A DNA stretch of 64,000 bases. It comes from Diploscapter coronatus. Taxonomy: Eukaryota; Nematoda; Chromadorea; Rhabditida; Rhabditidae. The stretch lies in assembly GCA_964036155.1 (NCBI GenBank), contig OZ038422.1, positions 124,001-188,000 of the forward strand, given 5' to 3'. A model generated the notes under the pieces. It had not been told where the DNA came from. It worked only from the letters and a program-made list of their open reading frames with translations, and made no database searches. Position numbers and translations under genes: made by a program. Positions 25,880-37,700 of this stretch are shown piece after piece. Numbering within the stretch: the stretch's first letter is position 1; every line of letters starts with the position of its first letter.

Positions 25880-25970
25880 GAAGGCAACTGATATTTGACG
25901 AGATGACGAGACCTATCTTTGCCCAGTTTCGTCCTACTATCTCTATAGGTCTCGTCATATAGTAATTGCC
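25880..25970. repeat. Short hairpin repeat, family K copy 3
   Basis: TTGACGAGATGACGAGACCT is followed by TTTCGTCCTACTATC and the inverted ATAGGTCTCGTCATATAG. It lies between ferredoxin and MIC60. Confidence 0.5.
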
Positions 25971-26555
25971 CGAGTCAATAAATGGATAATACACGAGAGG
26001 AAAAGATTATTCAAAGCTGTATGGAAGGGGAGGGAGAAACACTGCAACCAACACAAAAAAAATTTTGTTATAAAAATAAAAAAATAAAATCTTTATTAGA
26101 AATTTGACAAAAATACAATTCTGTTTTACGAATAAATTTCTTTGGAATGCTTCTCAAATAGAAATCTCATAGTTTGAGCAAAATGTGTTTTAAGACACAA
26201 ATTTTTGTCTAAGTTTTGATCGAGTAAGGCACAACGAGCATAACAATCATGTAAAATATAGCCGTGAAAGATCGGGTGTACGGTCGTTTTGGCAACCTAA
26301 TCATTTTTCAAATGAACCGAAATAAAAACTTCATCATGGATCAAATTTTCAAAGTCAGTTCAAGTTGAAATACTTTTTATGACGCTAACTCGTAAATGAA
26401 ACAATTCTCAATTCACTATTTTCTAGTTTTCTAAAACTACCAAAATTTGAAGATTCTAATAAAAAGCCTCATCGTCTCAGCACTTTTCAACCGAAAAACT
26501 ACTATCAGTACTTTCAGAGACATAATTTTCAGTGCTTTTTAAACATCATAAGAAA

Positions 26556-27534
26556 CTACGCACTCCTTTGATCCTTAGTAACGGACGGCACTCTAACTTC
26601 AATCACTTCTGGGTCGTCTTCCATGATTTTGATCTGAAAATGTCGAGTTTATAAATTTCATAAGGTTCAGAAATTCTAGTCATAGTTGAAAAATAAAATA
26701 TCATAATTCGATATTTCCGAAGTTTCAAAATCCGAGCGCATTGGAAATATCAACAATATGCAATTACGCTTCTTAGATCCATTACGATAAAATATTGGAA
26801 ATTAAACAAATACAAATAAAAAACAACCTGACACCCTAGCCTCGATCGGTCGCTGACTTCAGGGGCTAAATCCAGCAGGTCCAATTCCTCTTCTCCGGCC
26901 GGGTTTGTCTGGATTCAAATTTTTTTCAAACAGCAATCTTGAACATTTTTAAACCATTTTCTTTTAAACATTCTTTTCCGAGAAAGAAATAAACTTAAGA
27001 AATAGAATATAAATAAACAAATTAAAACGTTTAAAAATACATTTTAAACCCTAACCCGATCCTCCCGCTCGAAGTGTTTCTCGTTCAGAATCACATGGCA
27101 AGTGCAGCACGCGAGCGTTCCTTCGCAAGCGCCGAACCCTGAGACGAATCAATTTTAAAAATTCAGAATTTTCTCGAAGATTAAAAAATACCATCCAAAT
27201 CCAAATCGTTGTTCACCACGACGTCTAGAAGCGTATCGCCCACCTGAAAATTTAAACAAAAATTTCATTTTTTAGATAAAGCACTCTTTATAACTTTTCT
27301 AAACATTTTGATTTTGAGTTGCGAAAACAATTTCAAATTATTCTTCTAGCTTAGGCACCTTTTTAAGTTTTAAAGTGACAAATTTTCAACCTTTCCCTTC
27401 CCGACGAATTCCTTATTTCCGGAGATGAATTTGACGGTCTTCGTTTGGCTCGCGGAGTCCGCAAATTGCCGTCGAATTACAGGTGTAAAGTTCACAAATT
27501 GTCGCGAGAATATCAGAAGGCGTCGGGCTAACAT
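26556..27534 (-). CDS. Mitochondrial [2Fe-2S] ferredoxin (adrenodoxin type)
   Basis: Five exons join in phase to 145 codons: 27391-27534, 27192-27243, 27056-27138, 26828-26908 and 26556-26633 (TAG). The first about 30 residues (MLARRLLIFSRQFVNF) form an Arg-rich amphipathic presequence. The cluster ligands are Cys70, Cys76, Cys79 (in ACEGTLACCTCHV, the C-x5-C-x2-C adrenodoxin pattern) and Cys119 in RLGCQ. The acidic stretch GEEELDLLDLAPEV between them matches the partner-binding region. The family passes electrons from NADPH-ferredoxin reductase to mitochondrial P450s or to iron-sulphur cluster assembly. FDX1 and FDX2 types cannot be separated by eye. Length is normal for a processed adrenodoxin plus presequence. 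The ATG directly follows ATTCAG, so the start is well fixed. It is co-oriented with and upstream of MIC60. Confidence 0.95.
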
Positions 27535-27543
27535 CTGAATTAA
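27535..27543 (-). promoter_or_regulatory. Acceptor directly at the ferredoxin ATG
   Basis: On the minus strand the sequence TTAATTCAG ends exactly one base before the ATG. A leader spliced here would leave no native 5' untranslated sequence, a common arrangement in trans-spliced nematode genes. Confidence 0.45.
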
Positions 27544-27943
27544 AACTTTTTTGAATTTCTGAGAATAGCATGACAAAGGATAATGGTGATCAAGAGACAA
27601 TAATAGGAGATCTGAATTCAAAACCATTATTTTTCATGATTTCTTTCTGAAAGATAGTACGAACAAAAATAATAATGAAAAAATAAAATGAGCTCTAGAT
27701 TTGAACGAAATAAATTGGAAAAGAACCGCGCGTTACGTTTGCAGTGTTCTTTTTCACTGCAAAGGGTATTGCATAATGAGAGAATGAAGAAAGATGAAAA
27801 ATGGGAACGAAGATGGAAGATGATTAGGGAATTTTGCCGAGTGGTCTAGTAGAAAAAGGATCTCTGTGTCGAATCATAAATTCGTGATCATTTTTCGTGA
27901 AACATAAGTTTTTTCTTTGATTTTTTCATATTTTCAAGGCATT

Positions 27944-28093
27944 ATTGTTGATGCTCAAAGCTGGGAGGCGTTCAAAGTGGTGTAGTTATTTTTTAGTAGT
28001 TAGAAAAGTAAGAAATAGTACACGAAAAAGAGAGACTGGCTCTAGAATCGCTTTTCCTGATTTTCGACCTCCCAGATTTCGGCATCAACGATA
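27944..28093. mobile_element. MITE family D, copy 3
   Basis: Left end GTTGATGCTCAAAGCTGGGA, right end CCTCCCAGATTTCGGCATCA, with the family's CGAAAAAGAGAGACTGGCTC interior. Confidence 0.7.
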
Positions 28094-28924
28094 CAAGAGA
28101 TAGAGAAATATCATCATTTCTTTCCAAACTCAAGTTTCATTTTTCTGCAACATACATTTTTTGTCGACCCAATTCAGTGCGATGATGATGATGCAATAAT
28201 ACTCAATTCTTTCAAGTGTTTGCATGTCCTAGAATTTTTATTCTTCAAAATTCTACATTCCAGACGGTGTATTCCTCTATCCTCCAGCATTGAAGGAAAT
28301 ATAGTTCAGGTGTTTTCTTCAAAGTTAGAATTTATATATTCCAGAAGGTTTATTTTCCTATCCTTCATCATTAGAGAAATTATATTGTCCAGGACTCGGA
28401 CTCGTTCCGAAAGTTGCCGAAGGGTAAATACGGTAACCCGAGAAAGGCAATGCTCTCTCTCTCTCTCCCCCTTCCTGTGCACACTTGGGTGCAGTCGGGT
28501 CGATAATGAGAAAATGCGAAATAGTATGGGAAAGAAGGAAGAGAGAGCAGAAAAAGGGGAGAAAGAAAGAGAAATAGCATTAGAGTTAAGGAGAACAGAG
28601 AGAAGAGGAAAACGGAGAAATTATATGTGAAGAATAGAGACGCAAAGAGGAAGAGAGCGCATCGCCTATGCCTTTGGCTGTTTCCTGTCTTCTTTTCTCT
28701 CTCTTCATTCGAAGCACTATTTCATCCCCATCTTCTCATGCTCTCTGCCTTTTTCTCTGACTCTCTTCACTTTCAAGCGCTATTTCCCCTTTTCCTATTC
28801 CTTTCCCAACTTCTACTTTCTACTTGGTCGGACCCCGTCTGCTGTCGCGAGCAATTTCTCGATTTTTTCAATGATTTTCAAGCTTTTGAGAAAATCTTGA
28901 TTTTCAACTTGTCATATCCCGCGT

Positions 28925-29050
28925 ATAATTCCTGGGTTTCAAGCCATATGCTTTAGCATATGAATTAAACGAGTGGTTTTCATCCAATTTCGTGTCGGGT
29001 ATAATTTCCGGTTTCAAAATTGCAAGGTCCTATGCTTTAGCATATAGAGG
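28925..29050. repeat. Paired copies of a TATGCTTTAGCATAT palindrome
   Basis: Two about 55-bp related segments (about 28927-28962 and 28998-29047) each run from CG(C/G)GTATAATT, through GGTTTCAA, to the perfect 14-bp-arm palindrome ATATGCTTTAGCATAT. Confidence 0.55.
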
Positions 29051-30096
29051 ATTCACCCTCTTACAAGTCAGTCAATCAAGTCAAGTATCCTCATCCCATT
29101 CGTTTCCTTCTCCTTTTCCTTCGCTTTTTCGCTTTATTGCTAGCTACTTCTTATTCTATTCACTTATTGCCAGCCACGAAGTAATAGCTTTTACTTTTTT
29201 CGGCGCTAGATTGCGCCTTTTCATGGAAGGAATATTGATTTTCTGTAAGAAATCGATATACAAATGATATTATTTTATATCTCCGTATTATGAGCTTCAA
29301 AATAATAGAACTTTTTTTTTTCAAACTCATACAAATTAAAATAACTTTTATATCGATTTGATCTGTATGAAAATGGCTATAAAATGATGTAGAATTCGAG
29401 TTTTTAAAAATATGTCTACTTACAATTTTCAATTCAAATCAAATCATACCGATTTTGATATAATTTTGATCTTCATGATTTAGGCTACCATTTAATGTGG
29501 AATTTTTGAAAATTCTCAAAAGTTTAAACCCTTTTATCTTCGGATTAAAAGAGTTCCCTTTGGAACCAGCCGACTTATAGCTTTATTTTCTTCTTATGCC
29601 GTGCACGCCTCGCTTCTTACTAATTTTCTCTCGCTCCGAGGAGTTCTCCTTCTCGTTTTTAAGGAAAAAGAAGACGACCTCCAAATCGAGGGACGACATT
29701 ATTATTTTCCGAATCGATACCTTGAGAATCCATAAAGAAAACTTGTTCTCTTACTTATTCACATGTAATTTCATGTCATTGTTCATGAAGATCAACTTTT
29801 TGTACGTATTTTAGCGAGGAGAACTTATTTAAATGATTTCACTTTTACTAAAATATCGTTTTTCTTACATAATCTGTCAAAATTAGTAAGTTCCCCGTTC
29901 GTAATTTCTCGTTTTCTCATAAGTGTCTTTTCTCATTTCATTTCGTTGTTCCTTTTCATAAACTTGCGCTCACATTGCGCGAAAATCGATATTTGATGTC
30001 TTTTGAGAGGGCATTTTTCGACAGTTTTCGAAATCTTATGATTTTTATTCATATCGATGAAAAATGTTTCGCATTTTAACAAAAACACGAAATTTT

Positions 30097-30150
30097 AAGC
30101 CTTATCTCGCTTCATGCGGTTTGAAAACGTTGCAACGTCTGTTCGATATG
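30097..30150. repeat. Half copy of MITE family J
   Basis: CTTATCTCGCTTCATGCGGT followed by TTGAAAACGTTGCAACGTCT matches one arm of the 25038-25157 element. The other arm is absent. Confidence 0.55.
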
Positions 30151-30330
30151 GGCTGCAGCTGAGACTCGGATTTACTATAAGAATCGATCTAGTTTCATTA
30201 ATCCCTACCCCTCATCCATTCTTTTAATTACCCAAGTTGCCCTCATATTTTCCCGTTGAATTGCCCCATTTCGCTCGTTTAGGGGCAATTTTGCTGCAAG
30301 TTTAAAATTTTGTTTCGGCACCGAACATTT

Positions 30331-33300
30331 TTCAGCCCGACCGCAGCTCAGAGGCATGCGAATCAAATGGCTGAAGGATGTCGAATTTGGAGAGGCGAAC
30401 TTCTTTGCTGCAGGGTCGCATCTCATTTCTGCCGCTATGGTAGGGGATGCTTTAAGCATATATATTTTTCTGACCTATGAAAATATGCATGAAGGTTACT
30501 ACTTTAAATACCTAACTCTTTGTCCCGTGAAAACTTGAAACATACTCGATAGAATATCAATACCAACAAGTGAGAGCATACACCTTACATTAGAAACGCT
30601 CATGTTATAATGTTTAGGCTATTCATATCCATGAAAATGTATTGTATTGGTCAAATGAAGTGACAGTTCGTGCGTTAAAGAACGCCCCTTGCGAGAAATG
30701 CGCGTCACGGCTATGTGCGCAAAGATGGAGGCTAAAGCGTTAAGAGTCAGTGGGGGGATAAGTAAAAAGAGTGAGTACGCAACTCCCTCTGCCTCTCGCT
30801 ATTTCTTCAACACGCAATCTGTCACTTCGTTTGACCAGAACAATAATCTGAGTCCACCAATCCACCAATATTCCCTAATTTGTGTTAGTTAATTTATTCG
30901 AACTTCAGGCCCTATGCGCTCTACTGTCATCGGAATGGATATTGATAGAGGGTGGGGAGGGCGGTAGCAATTCCACCCAATCCAATGACATTTCGAATGA
31001 TCTCTCATACCAGCTATCCGGATCGATCGATGGGTGCACCAATATTGGTGAGTTTTCTTTTAATTCTGCGCCAATTTTCACCAGTTTGATCCATTTTATA
31101 AAGATTTTTGATAATATGCTGTAAAAAGAACAGGCTAGAATATCGAGGGTTTAAATTTTAATATGGATCTGATTTTTGATAAGCATTTATTTTCAGGATG
31201 CTACGACTTCTGGCGAAGTGCTCGGTTTGGAGGTTTCCGGGATAAATTCGATCAACCTCATGTCCTATTTCATAGTAATGATCGAGGTATATATTTAATC
31301 ATATCCCATGTAAAAAATTCTTCTAAACATCTGTACATAGTGTCCCCAGAAGATATGCCGAATTTATATTTCGGACAAAATTTTTGGGCAGAAATATGAC
31401 TAGGGATGCAACTAAGATATTCGTGAAGAAAAATAAAAGAAAATTTTCTTGACTGAAAAATCGCAAAAATCTATCACTCAAAATGAACACATTTTCATAA
31501 ATGAAATATTACTTGTGCGTGGTTGTGTACGACTACTTTGCCCTGATTTTTTTTTTGCATAGAACCACTTTATATCAGACTCATTGATTTAGACTGCATT
31601 TTTTTTAATTCGGATTTGAAGGGTACTTCCTTTCCAAGTGTTTGGTTTCAGACTATCACTCTTCTATGACAAACGCACTTTTGCAAAGGGGGCGAAGCTT
31701 AGAGACCCTGTCTAAAATATGGTTAAAATTACCAATTGCAGTACTATTGGACTGTGTAACTCCCGTAGTGGCGAATCTGTTCTACATCCTGATCGCCCTA
31801 TGCTTCTTCATGTTCATGTCCTCTGTGGTCGGGTGCGTGATGAACATCATCCCGCCGGCGCACGGATTCCTCCAGTGGGTTCGAGCCAACAGCGTTGCGG
31901 AATCGGCTAACAGTAAGATTTGTATCATTTTCCCGCAGTTTATATACACACAGACCCAAGGAGTACTTTCGTCAGACGAAAAGAAACTATAGGGGGGTAG
32001 GTTGCAAGGGATTTCTGACGATCGTCCTCCCTAGGTCTGTATACGCATCAAGAAAATATCGTATTAGCGAAATATACGTCGATGCTTTCGTTTTTAGTGA
32101 TTATAATTTCAAATTTTCAGTGATACTAACTCTCTGCACGTGCATCACCGGGTTCACCGCCGAGCTGGAAATCAGCTCCCTGCGGCCTGACTCGGACGTC
32201 GCAATTGGAATGGGCATTCTGTTCATCACCATCAGGTATCGTATCGGTTAAATGAAGCTACAGTTCGTGTGTTAAAGAGCGCCATTGTGAAAAATATGCG
32301 TATAATGCGCGTCACGAGAAACTAGATTCAGCGGAGGATAATGAAAAGAGAATAGGTACGTAATTTCCTCTGCGTTTCTCGCTATTTTTCAATACACGAA
32401 TTTTCACTTCATTTGACCGAACAATATCATATTCGTCAACTTTTCAATCTTAATAATGAAGCTAGCTCTGAATTTGAAACATTGATGATAGTTAACGTAT
32501 ACTCAGAATCAAAATTACCCAAAGTTAGCATTAACTAGCTTAGGGTTTGAATAAATGTTATGGCAATTTGGATAATTCATTACCCATAGTTAAGGGTATA
32601 GGGCTAGACAGGGGAGATGTATATTTTCCCATATTATTTCGTAAACTACGAAGTAACGAATTGCCCAGGTTGCCAATATTATCTCAAATTATCCCGAAAC
32701 TTGAAAGGATTCATCATAATTTCAGTGGATGTCTCTCCTTCATTGCTGCGATTTCGACTGTCAGGTAAAATTTAATTTATTGCTAATGTTGGCTCTGGAT
32801 TTGAAAGGTCTGAGCTAAAAGTTGACTAGTAAACTGAACTTGGAATGAGAATCTAACCCGATCTTTCGAGAAGAAAATACAACCACAGAGCTCAAAACTT
32901 GTTCTAGCCTTAAGTTATTGCTGATTGGAAAACAAAGTCGATATATTCATGCAGCAGCAATTAGAAATTGAATTTTGAGGAGCGAAATAATGAGTCGTTT
33001 AGAGGAGAAACGAGACGAATAGCGTGCAGTTTGTCGAATATCGACGTGTTCTCTCCAACCAATAATACAACATTTCAAATCACGATTATATTTTGCTGCG
33101 GGCTTGAAATAATTATTAATTCGGTGCTTTCAGACAAGCAGCCATTCTAAACCGCATGAGGCGATTGGAAAACCAACGAATTATATGCAGCAGATCACTG
33201 AGATCGTGGAGAGACGTTGCGACCAGAAGGCCCGAGGATTCATTGCCTATCGTGGATTTCGAAAGGTGATAAATTAGTCTTTTAAATTATTTCTGCATCA

Positions 33301-33612
33301 TTTATTCGATAATCTAAATAGTTATATTTATTCTAAAAATGGTTATCTGAAAACCGCCCACACACTCAGTACCTCAAGACATGCGAAATAGTGTCTATGG
33401 CTAGGGTAGGGTTCTTATTCCCATACTATTTCGAATGAATTTGAGATCTTTAATGCCGTGCGGCTTTCAGGTTGCCCTAAAATCGTCCAAAATAACCTAT
33501 CATTCGATTTATGAGTTGATTGTGATTATTTAATTTCAGATATCTCGATTGCCCCGAGGCCCAGGAATTGGGTAACATGCAACAGCCCAAAACCATCAGT
33601 GACCATATGTAA
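30331..33612 (+). CDS. TMEM127-like four-span endolysosomal protein
   Basis: Eight exons join in phase to 280 codons from ATG 30356: 30356-30439, 30909-31047, 31197-31286, 31742-31912, 32121-32235, 32726-32764, 33134-33265 and 33540-33612 (TAA 33610). The first feature bases (30331-30335) are the TTCAG acceptor before the start exon. TM1 spans the first junction (FFAAGSHLISAAM then ALCALLSSEWILI). TM2 is FYILIALCFFMFMSSVVG, TM3 is MILTLCTCITGF, and TM4 spans exons 5-6 (GMGILFITI then GCLSFIAAIS). The order and the ALCALLxxEW signature after TM1 follow human TMEM127, an endosomal/lysosomal protein that restrains mTORC1 and affects RET trafficking. The tail (exons 7-8) is basic and diverged. 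The 39-nt exon 6 is needed to complete TM4. No stop separates the acceptor from the ATG, so an upstream coding exon is not excluded. Confidence 0.85.
30640..30845. mobile_element. MITE family C, copy 3
   Basis: It lies in intron 1 of the TMEM127-like gene. It has the most intact ends: TGGTCAAATGAAGTGACAGT and CTGTCACTTCGTTTGACCAG, flanked on both sides by ATTG/CAAT-type bases. Confidence 0.8.
31422..31714. repeat. Dispersed repeat, family G copy 2
   Basis: It lies in intron 3 of the TMEM127-like gene, in the same orientation as 20590-20870. Shared words include TGCGTGGTTGTGTACGACTA and CGGATTTGAAGGGTACTT. Confidence 0.65.
31948..32045. repeat. Dispersed repeat, family H copy 1
   Basis: It lies in intron 4 of the TMEM127-like gene. 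TTTCGTCAGACGAAAAGAAA, then CTATAGGGGGGTAGGTTGCA, and the end CCTCCCTAGGTCTG match 36867-36965 in inverted orientation. Confidence 0.65.
32232..32432. mobile_element. MITE family C, degraded copy 4
   Basis: It begins within a few bases of the exon 5 donor of the TMEM127-like gene. The ends (CGGTTAAATGAAGCTACAGT and TTTTCACTTCATTTGACCG) are readable. The GC-rich core is partly deleted. Confidence 0.6.
32914..33067. mobile_element. MITE family A, copy 3
   Basis: It lies in intron 6 of the TMEM127-like gene, in reverse orientation to copies 1 and 2. Ends are TGCTGATTGGAAAACAAAGT and GTTCTCTCCAACCAATAAT. Confidence 0.7.
33354..33476. repeat. Short hairpin repeat, family E copy 3
   Basis: It lies in the last intron of the TMEM127-like gene. 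AAGACATGCGAAATAGTGTC pairs loosely with CCCATACTATTTCGAATG. Confidence 0.4.
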
Positions 33613-34795
33613 AGCTCAAGTTGTATTCAAATTCAAAATATAGTTAGTTCTCCAATGTTAAATATTGATTATCGGGAAAAATGACCTTTTGTATTCCACA
33701 CCCACTTCCTGAAAAGATAATAGGGACGGGAAGAGAGGTAGGGAGAAGGGAAAAAGTTGGCGTAGGTGTGGAATACAAGAGACCGGTAGATTCATCTTAG
33801 CGTCGAGCTTTCTCTACTAACATACTTGTCCGGTTTTTATTCAAATAACCAAAATTTTGTCTCGAAATCAGTATCTCTAGTAAATATAAACCTAATCAGT
33901 TGTAATGATGAGACGTTGTGATTTTCTTTCCGACACAGGTAGTTTGAAATGGCTTTGTTTTCAAGGCTACGAATAACTTACTCCCGATTTTTTCTTCGAC
34001 TGAAAAGTACTCATACTTCAATTTTATTTGTACTATTTTATACTGTACATATTAGCATACTCGATTTCCTCAATTCACGTTTTGCTCTGATTATATACGA
34101 TATTTGACAACGTTGATATGACTTGTATCATGAAATGGAAGATTTTAGTCTTCTAATTTTTAAAATTTTATTTCTAATTCGGGTCAATTACTTTGTTCCA
34201 TATACTTTGGTCTTCACGCCGAATTTTAGTGATTATTTTATAATGAGCCAGCATCTTCGTGCATCGATTTTTCAACTGAAATTGTGCAGTTTTTCATAAT
34301 TTGTCAATCTATTTAATGCAAAACCCTGAGTCTAGTCTTAAGACTTCGTTTTACTTGTGATATTTTTGAAAATAAATATTTTTATTACATTTATATATTT
34401 AAATATGCATGCTTCAGACAAAAACTTACAAGTTCATGAAAAATCATATTTGATCACGATGACATAATTTTTCTTTGTTGTTCTAGAATAGCACTAAGGC
34501 TTATCAATCAAATACCGCTTTTCGACTCCGGACTGATAGTCGGTAAAATTAAAAGAATGCATTTTTTAATATTATAAAAAGGCTTATACAAATATCTAAC
34601 ACAAGACTCTTGTTCATAGGATAGAGCATGTTCACTTTTCTCATACTTGTAAAGGTGTTTAAAATGTATAGCTTGAAGGAAAACAATAAATAGTTTATTT
34701 TCAATTAAAGATTCCATCGAATGGATATAAAACGAATGTCTAAAAGCTTACCTACTACAAGAAAGTTTCATTTTTATAACATAAAAATTAATGAT
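33613..34795. other. TMEM127-like 3' region and upstream of receptor-like gene
   Basis: It holds the hairpin element at 33690-33784 and AT-rich DNA with an AATAAA at 34371. No coding exon is supported. Confidence 0.45.
33690..33784. repeat. Hairpin element family N, copy 2
   Basis: TTGTATTCCACACCC pairs with GGTGTGGAATACAA across a purine-rich interior. It is inverted relative to 14403-14502. Confidence 0.6.
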
Positions 34796-37700
34796 ATGGC
34801 ATTTTATTTTCTTAAAAGACTCCGCGCGCGCGCCTTTTTAGGAAGAAGTGAAGTTATTTGTGTCTTCGTTTTCCCTAAGGTAATGATAAACTGATTTTGA
34901 TAAGGAGCGGGGAAAAGACTCAGTCGCTCAAACTAGCTGCCCCACCATTCGAACCGAGACCCGATCCGGCCATCCTTAAATTACTATGATTATTCGATCG
35001 ATATTGGTGGGTTAATTAGCCATAATTACTAAATAACCTAATTATTATCATTTAAGCTTAAATTACACTTAGATAATTTTTACTACATTACATTAAAATA
35101 GCTAAGTTTACAAGAGGCATCGTGCAATGTCTTTGATAGATTAACACTATAGTGAGATGAGTCATAAAATAACATGAAATTTAATATAAAAACGTGTATG
35201 ATTTTAAATAACGATGATAGACGTGTGTTTCTAGGTTGATCATGATTGAATTCTTTTAATTGACCATTCAATTGTTAATTACGCGAGCCCTTATATTCGA
35301 CAAATCAAAATATTTTAGATATTCTCCCTGCTATATGTTGTATCCTGTAAGCCTAAAAATGGAGAAATTGTCAGAAAAACTATTCTGAAGCCAATACGAG
35401 ACTTTGAAGTGGCACTTAATGCCAACAGTTGTGAAAAGGTATTTTTTTGCAACTAATAAAAATAGTGCCACAAAATAATCTATAAGAATATTATTTGAGA
35501 TTTCTAAACTGGCAAGTTTGATATTTACATATTTCCTATCAAACTCCATCCCTCTATCCCATAACTAAGCTATTAGCTTTATGTTAGTTAACTTCAAATA
35601 TCGTTGATTGGAGAGTAAAGTCGATATTCATACAACACAATTAGAAATTAAACCTTGGGGGGAGAGAAATAGTAAGTCGCGTCGAAGAAAAACAGGAGAT
35701 AAATAGCGTAATTTTTGAATATCGACGCTCTCTCCAATCAATAACGTATACTTATTGAACTCCTATGGTACTACTTTTATCAATGACCATACTTGTAACA
35801 CTTTTATGTTAATTATTATTTAAAATTTCGTAATTTCAAACTCAAATTACGTCGGTTTTGCTCTGATTGACACTTACACATTTTACTGTGTCATGTGAGT
35901 TTAAAATTCATCAAATTTAGAGATTTTAAAAATTATTATACCATCTAGTTTCCTGTCCTATGCTTAAACATGTGAAAAGAGATTTCCTCTTTATCTCTAC
36001 CACCAGGTCGATATTGCTTATGAGGCATTGATAAGTTGATAACAGGGCTAGAGTCTGAGAATTAGAGGCTTGTATCTTTTAACATTAGAGTTGGCTAGAC
36101 ACACAGAGGAAAACATTTACATCGAAAGTGGGAAGCTTTGTTTTGATAGAGTCATTGGAAAGTGTTTGTGAATTCGAAAAATGTCGATGTATTTGAGATT
36201 GCGAATGGTGAAAATATCATTAGAGTTTGAAAATGCAAATATTAGAAAATCTGTAAAAAAAAAACCTATTAGACAACAGAATATATTAAAATGATGTTTA
36301 TAATTCAGAATCAATTTTACAACCTCGATTCCGAGCTCTGCGAAACTTGCCGAGTCTGCAATGACTATATGTACGAAAGGTTAGTGGGAAGTTAATTAAT
36401 GATGTCATATTTTATTTATCAGTGACAATGAAAATATGATTGATAATTTGATATTTCAGAGCCCCGTGTGCAAAGTATGAGAACACGGTGTGCGGCTGGT
36501 GCGGAAGTGAGACCATCATCAGGAATGAGGATTTCAAGTTAGTTGAAAATTGAACCGATTATTTTTGGTCATTCCTTTCATAATGCTTTACTAAAAACTA
36601 TATTAATTTGCCAATGAATTAATGCATGTGCTAAATTTTGAAACACGAACTGCCTTATTTCATTTGACCGATGCAATAATACAATAGCTTCATACATGAC
36701 AACTAAATTGCTGAAAACTACGATTCAAAATTAATTTTGCAGGAAGAAGTGCGTTCAGCGTGCTGCACAGCTCAATGAAAGGGATACGAAAATTGTCGTG
36801 AACGATCTGGAGAATGAGGTTTGATTTCCTCCTATTTTCCAGAAATTAAAATATATTGAGAAGTAGCCCTTAATCAGGCCTAGGGAGCGTGATCGTCAGA
36901 AGTCCTTTGCGACCTACCCCCTATAGTTTATTTTCGTTTGACGAAAGTGTCGCCTAGATATGCACTTAACCTATCATGTAATATAGTTTTGAAAAAAAAC
37001 ACCAATCATTGCTTATCCTGATCATTATAAATCATTTTCTTTTTTTCTGATTTACAAGTCTTCTGAATTCGACGACTTACCCAAGTGGAGAGGTCAAGGA
37101 AGCAAGAAGAAGACTGACCCATTTGACGCAGATCTGGATTTGGACTCGCTAGTAAAACTATCTAATGGGGACCGAGGTAAGCGTAACTTAAATTTATTTT
37201 CATACATTTTAGGCTCGATTTAAATTATATTTCGACTATTCCAGTTAAACGAAGTTTGATATTTACACATTTTTAGTTAAACCAAGTTAAGTTGGAATAT
37301 TTTTAAGTCCGACCTAAATTTTTTAGACCTCCCTCTCCCACTGGAAGATGAAGATTCGGATGAAAGTGAAGAAGCCAACGACGGGTTCGTGATCACCTTC
37401 GACACGAATAGCGACGAGAAGATCAATGACATGAAGGCGGTTGGTATTTTTAGATATCGCTGATTGGAGAGCAAAGTTGATGATATTCATTCATGCAGCA
37501 GCAATTAGAAATCGAATGTTAGAGAATCGAAATAGGAGAGAAACGAGACGAATAGCGTAATTTTCGAATATTGGCGTGTTCTCTCCCAATCAATAATACG
37601 TTTTTACATTGCCATATTGAAAATTGAAGATCATCTTTTCACAAGATTACCTTTGAAAATTAGGTGAGATTTTGAACAAGAAATGAGATAGCACTCTATC

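Larger units (their letters stand above)
27544..30330. other. Divergent intergenic region, ferredoxin to TMEM127-like gene
   Basis: This is 2.8 kb between divergently transcribed genes, so it should hold both promoters. It contains a family D element (27944-28093), a pyrimidine/purine-rich segment (28440-28850), a duplicated TATGCTTTAGCATAT motif (28930-29050) and a half family J element (30097-30150). No exon could be supported. Confidence 0.5.

Noticed and set aside
28220..28630. 136-codon plus-strand open frame
   Set aside because: Low-complexity Arg/Ser/Glu-rich frame over a pyrimidine/purine-rich segment, with no splice context or motif and a competing frame on the other strand.
34900..34985. 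tRNA-like stretch containing TTCGAA in a GC-rich context
   Set aside because: A B-box-like word is present, but no A box lies at the right distance and neither strand folds into acceptor and T stems.
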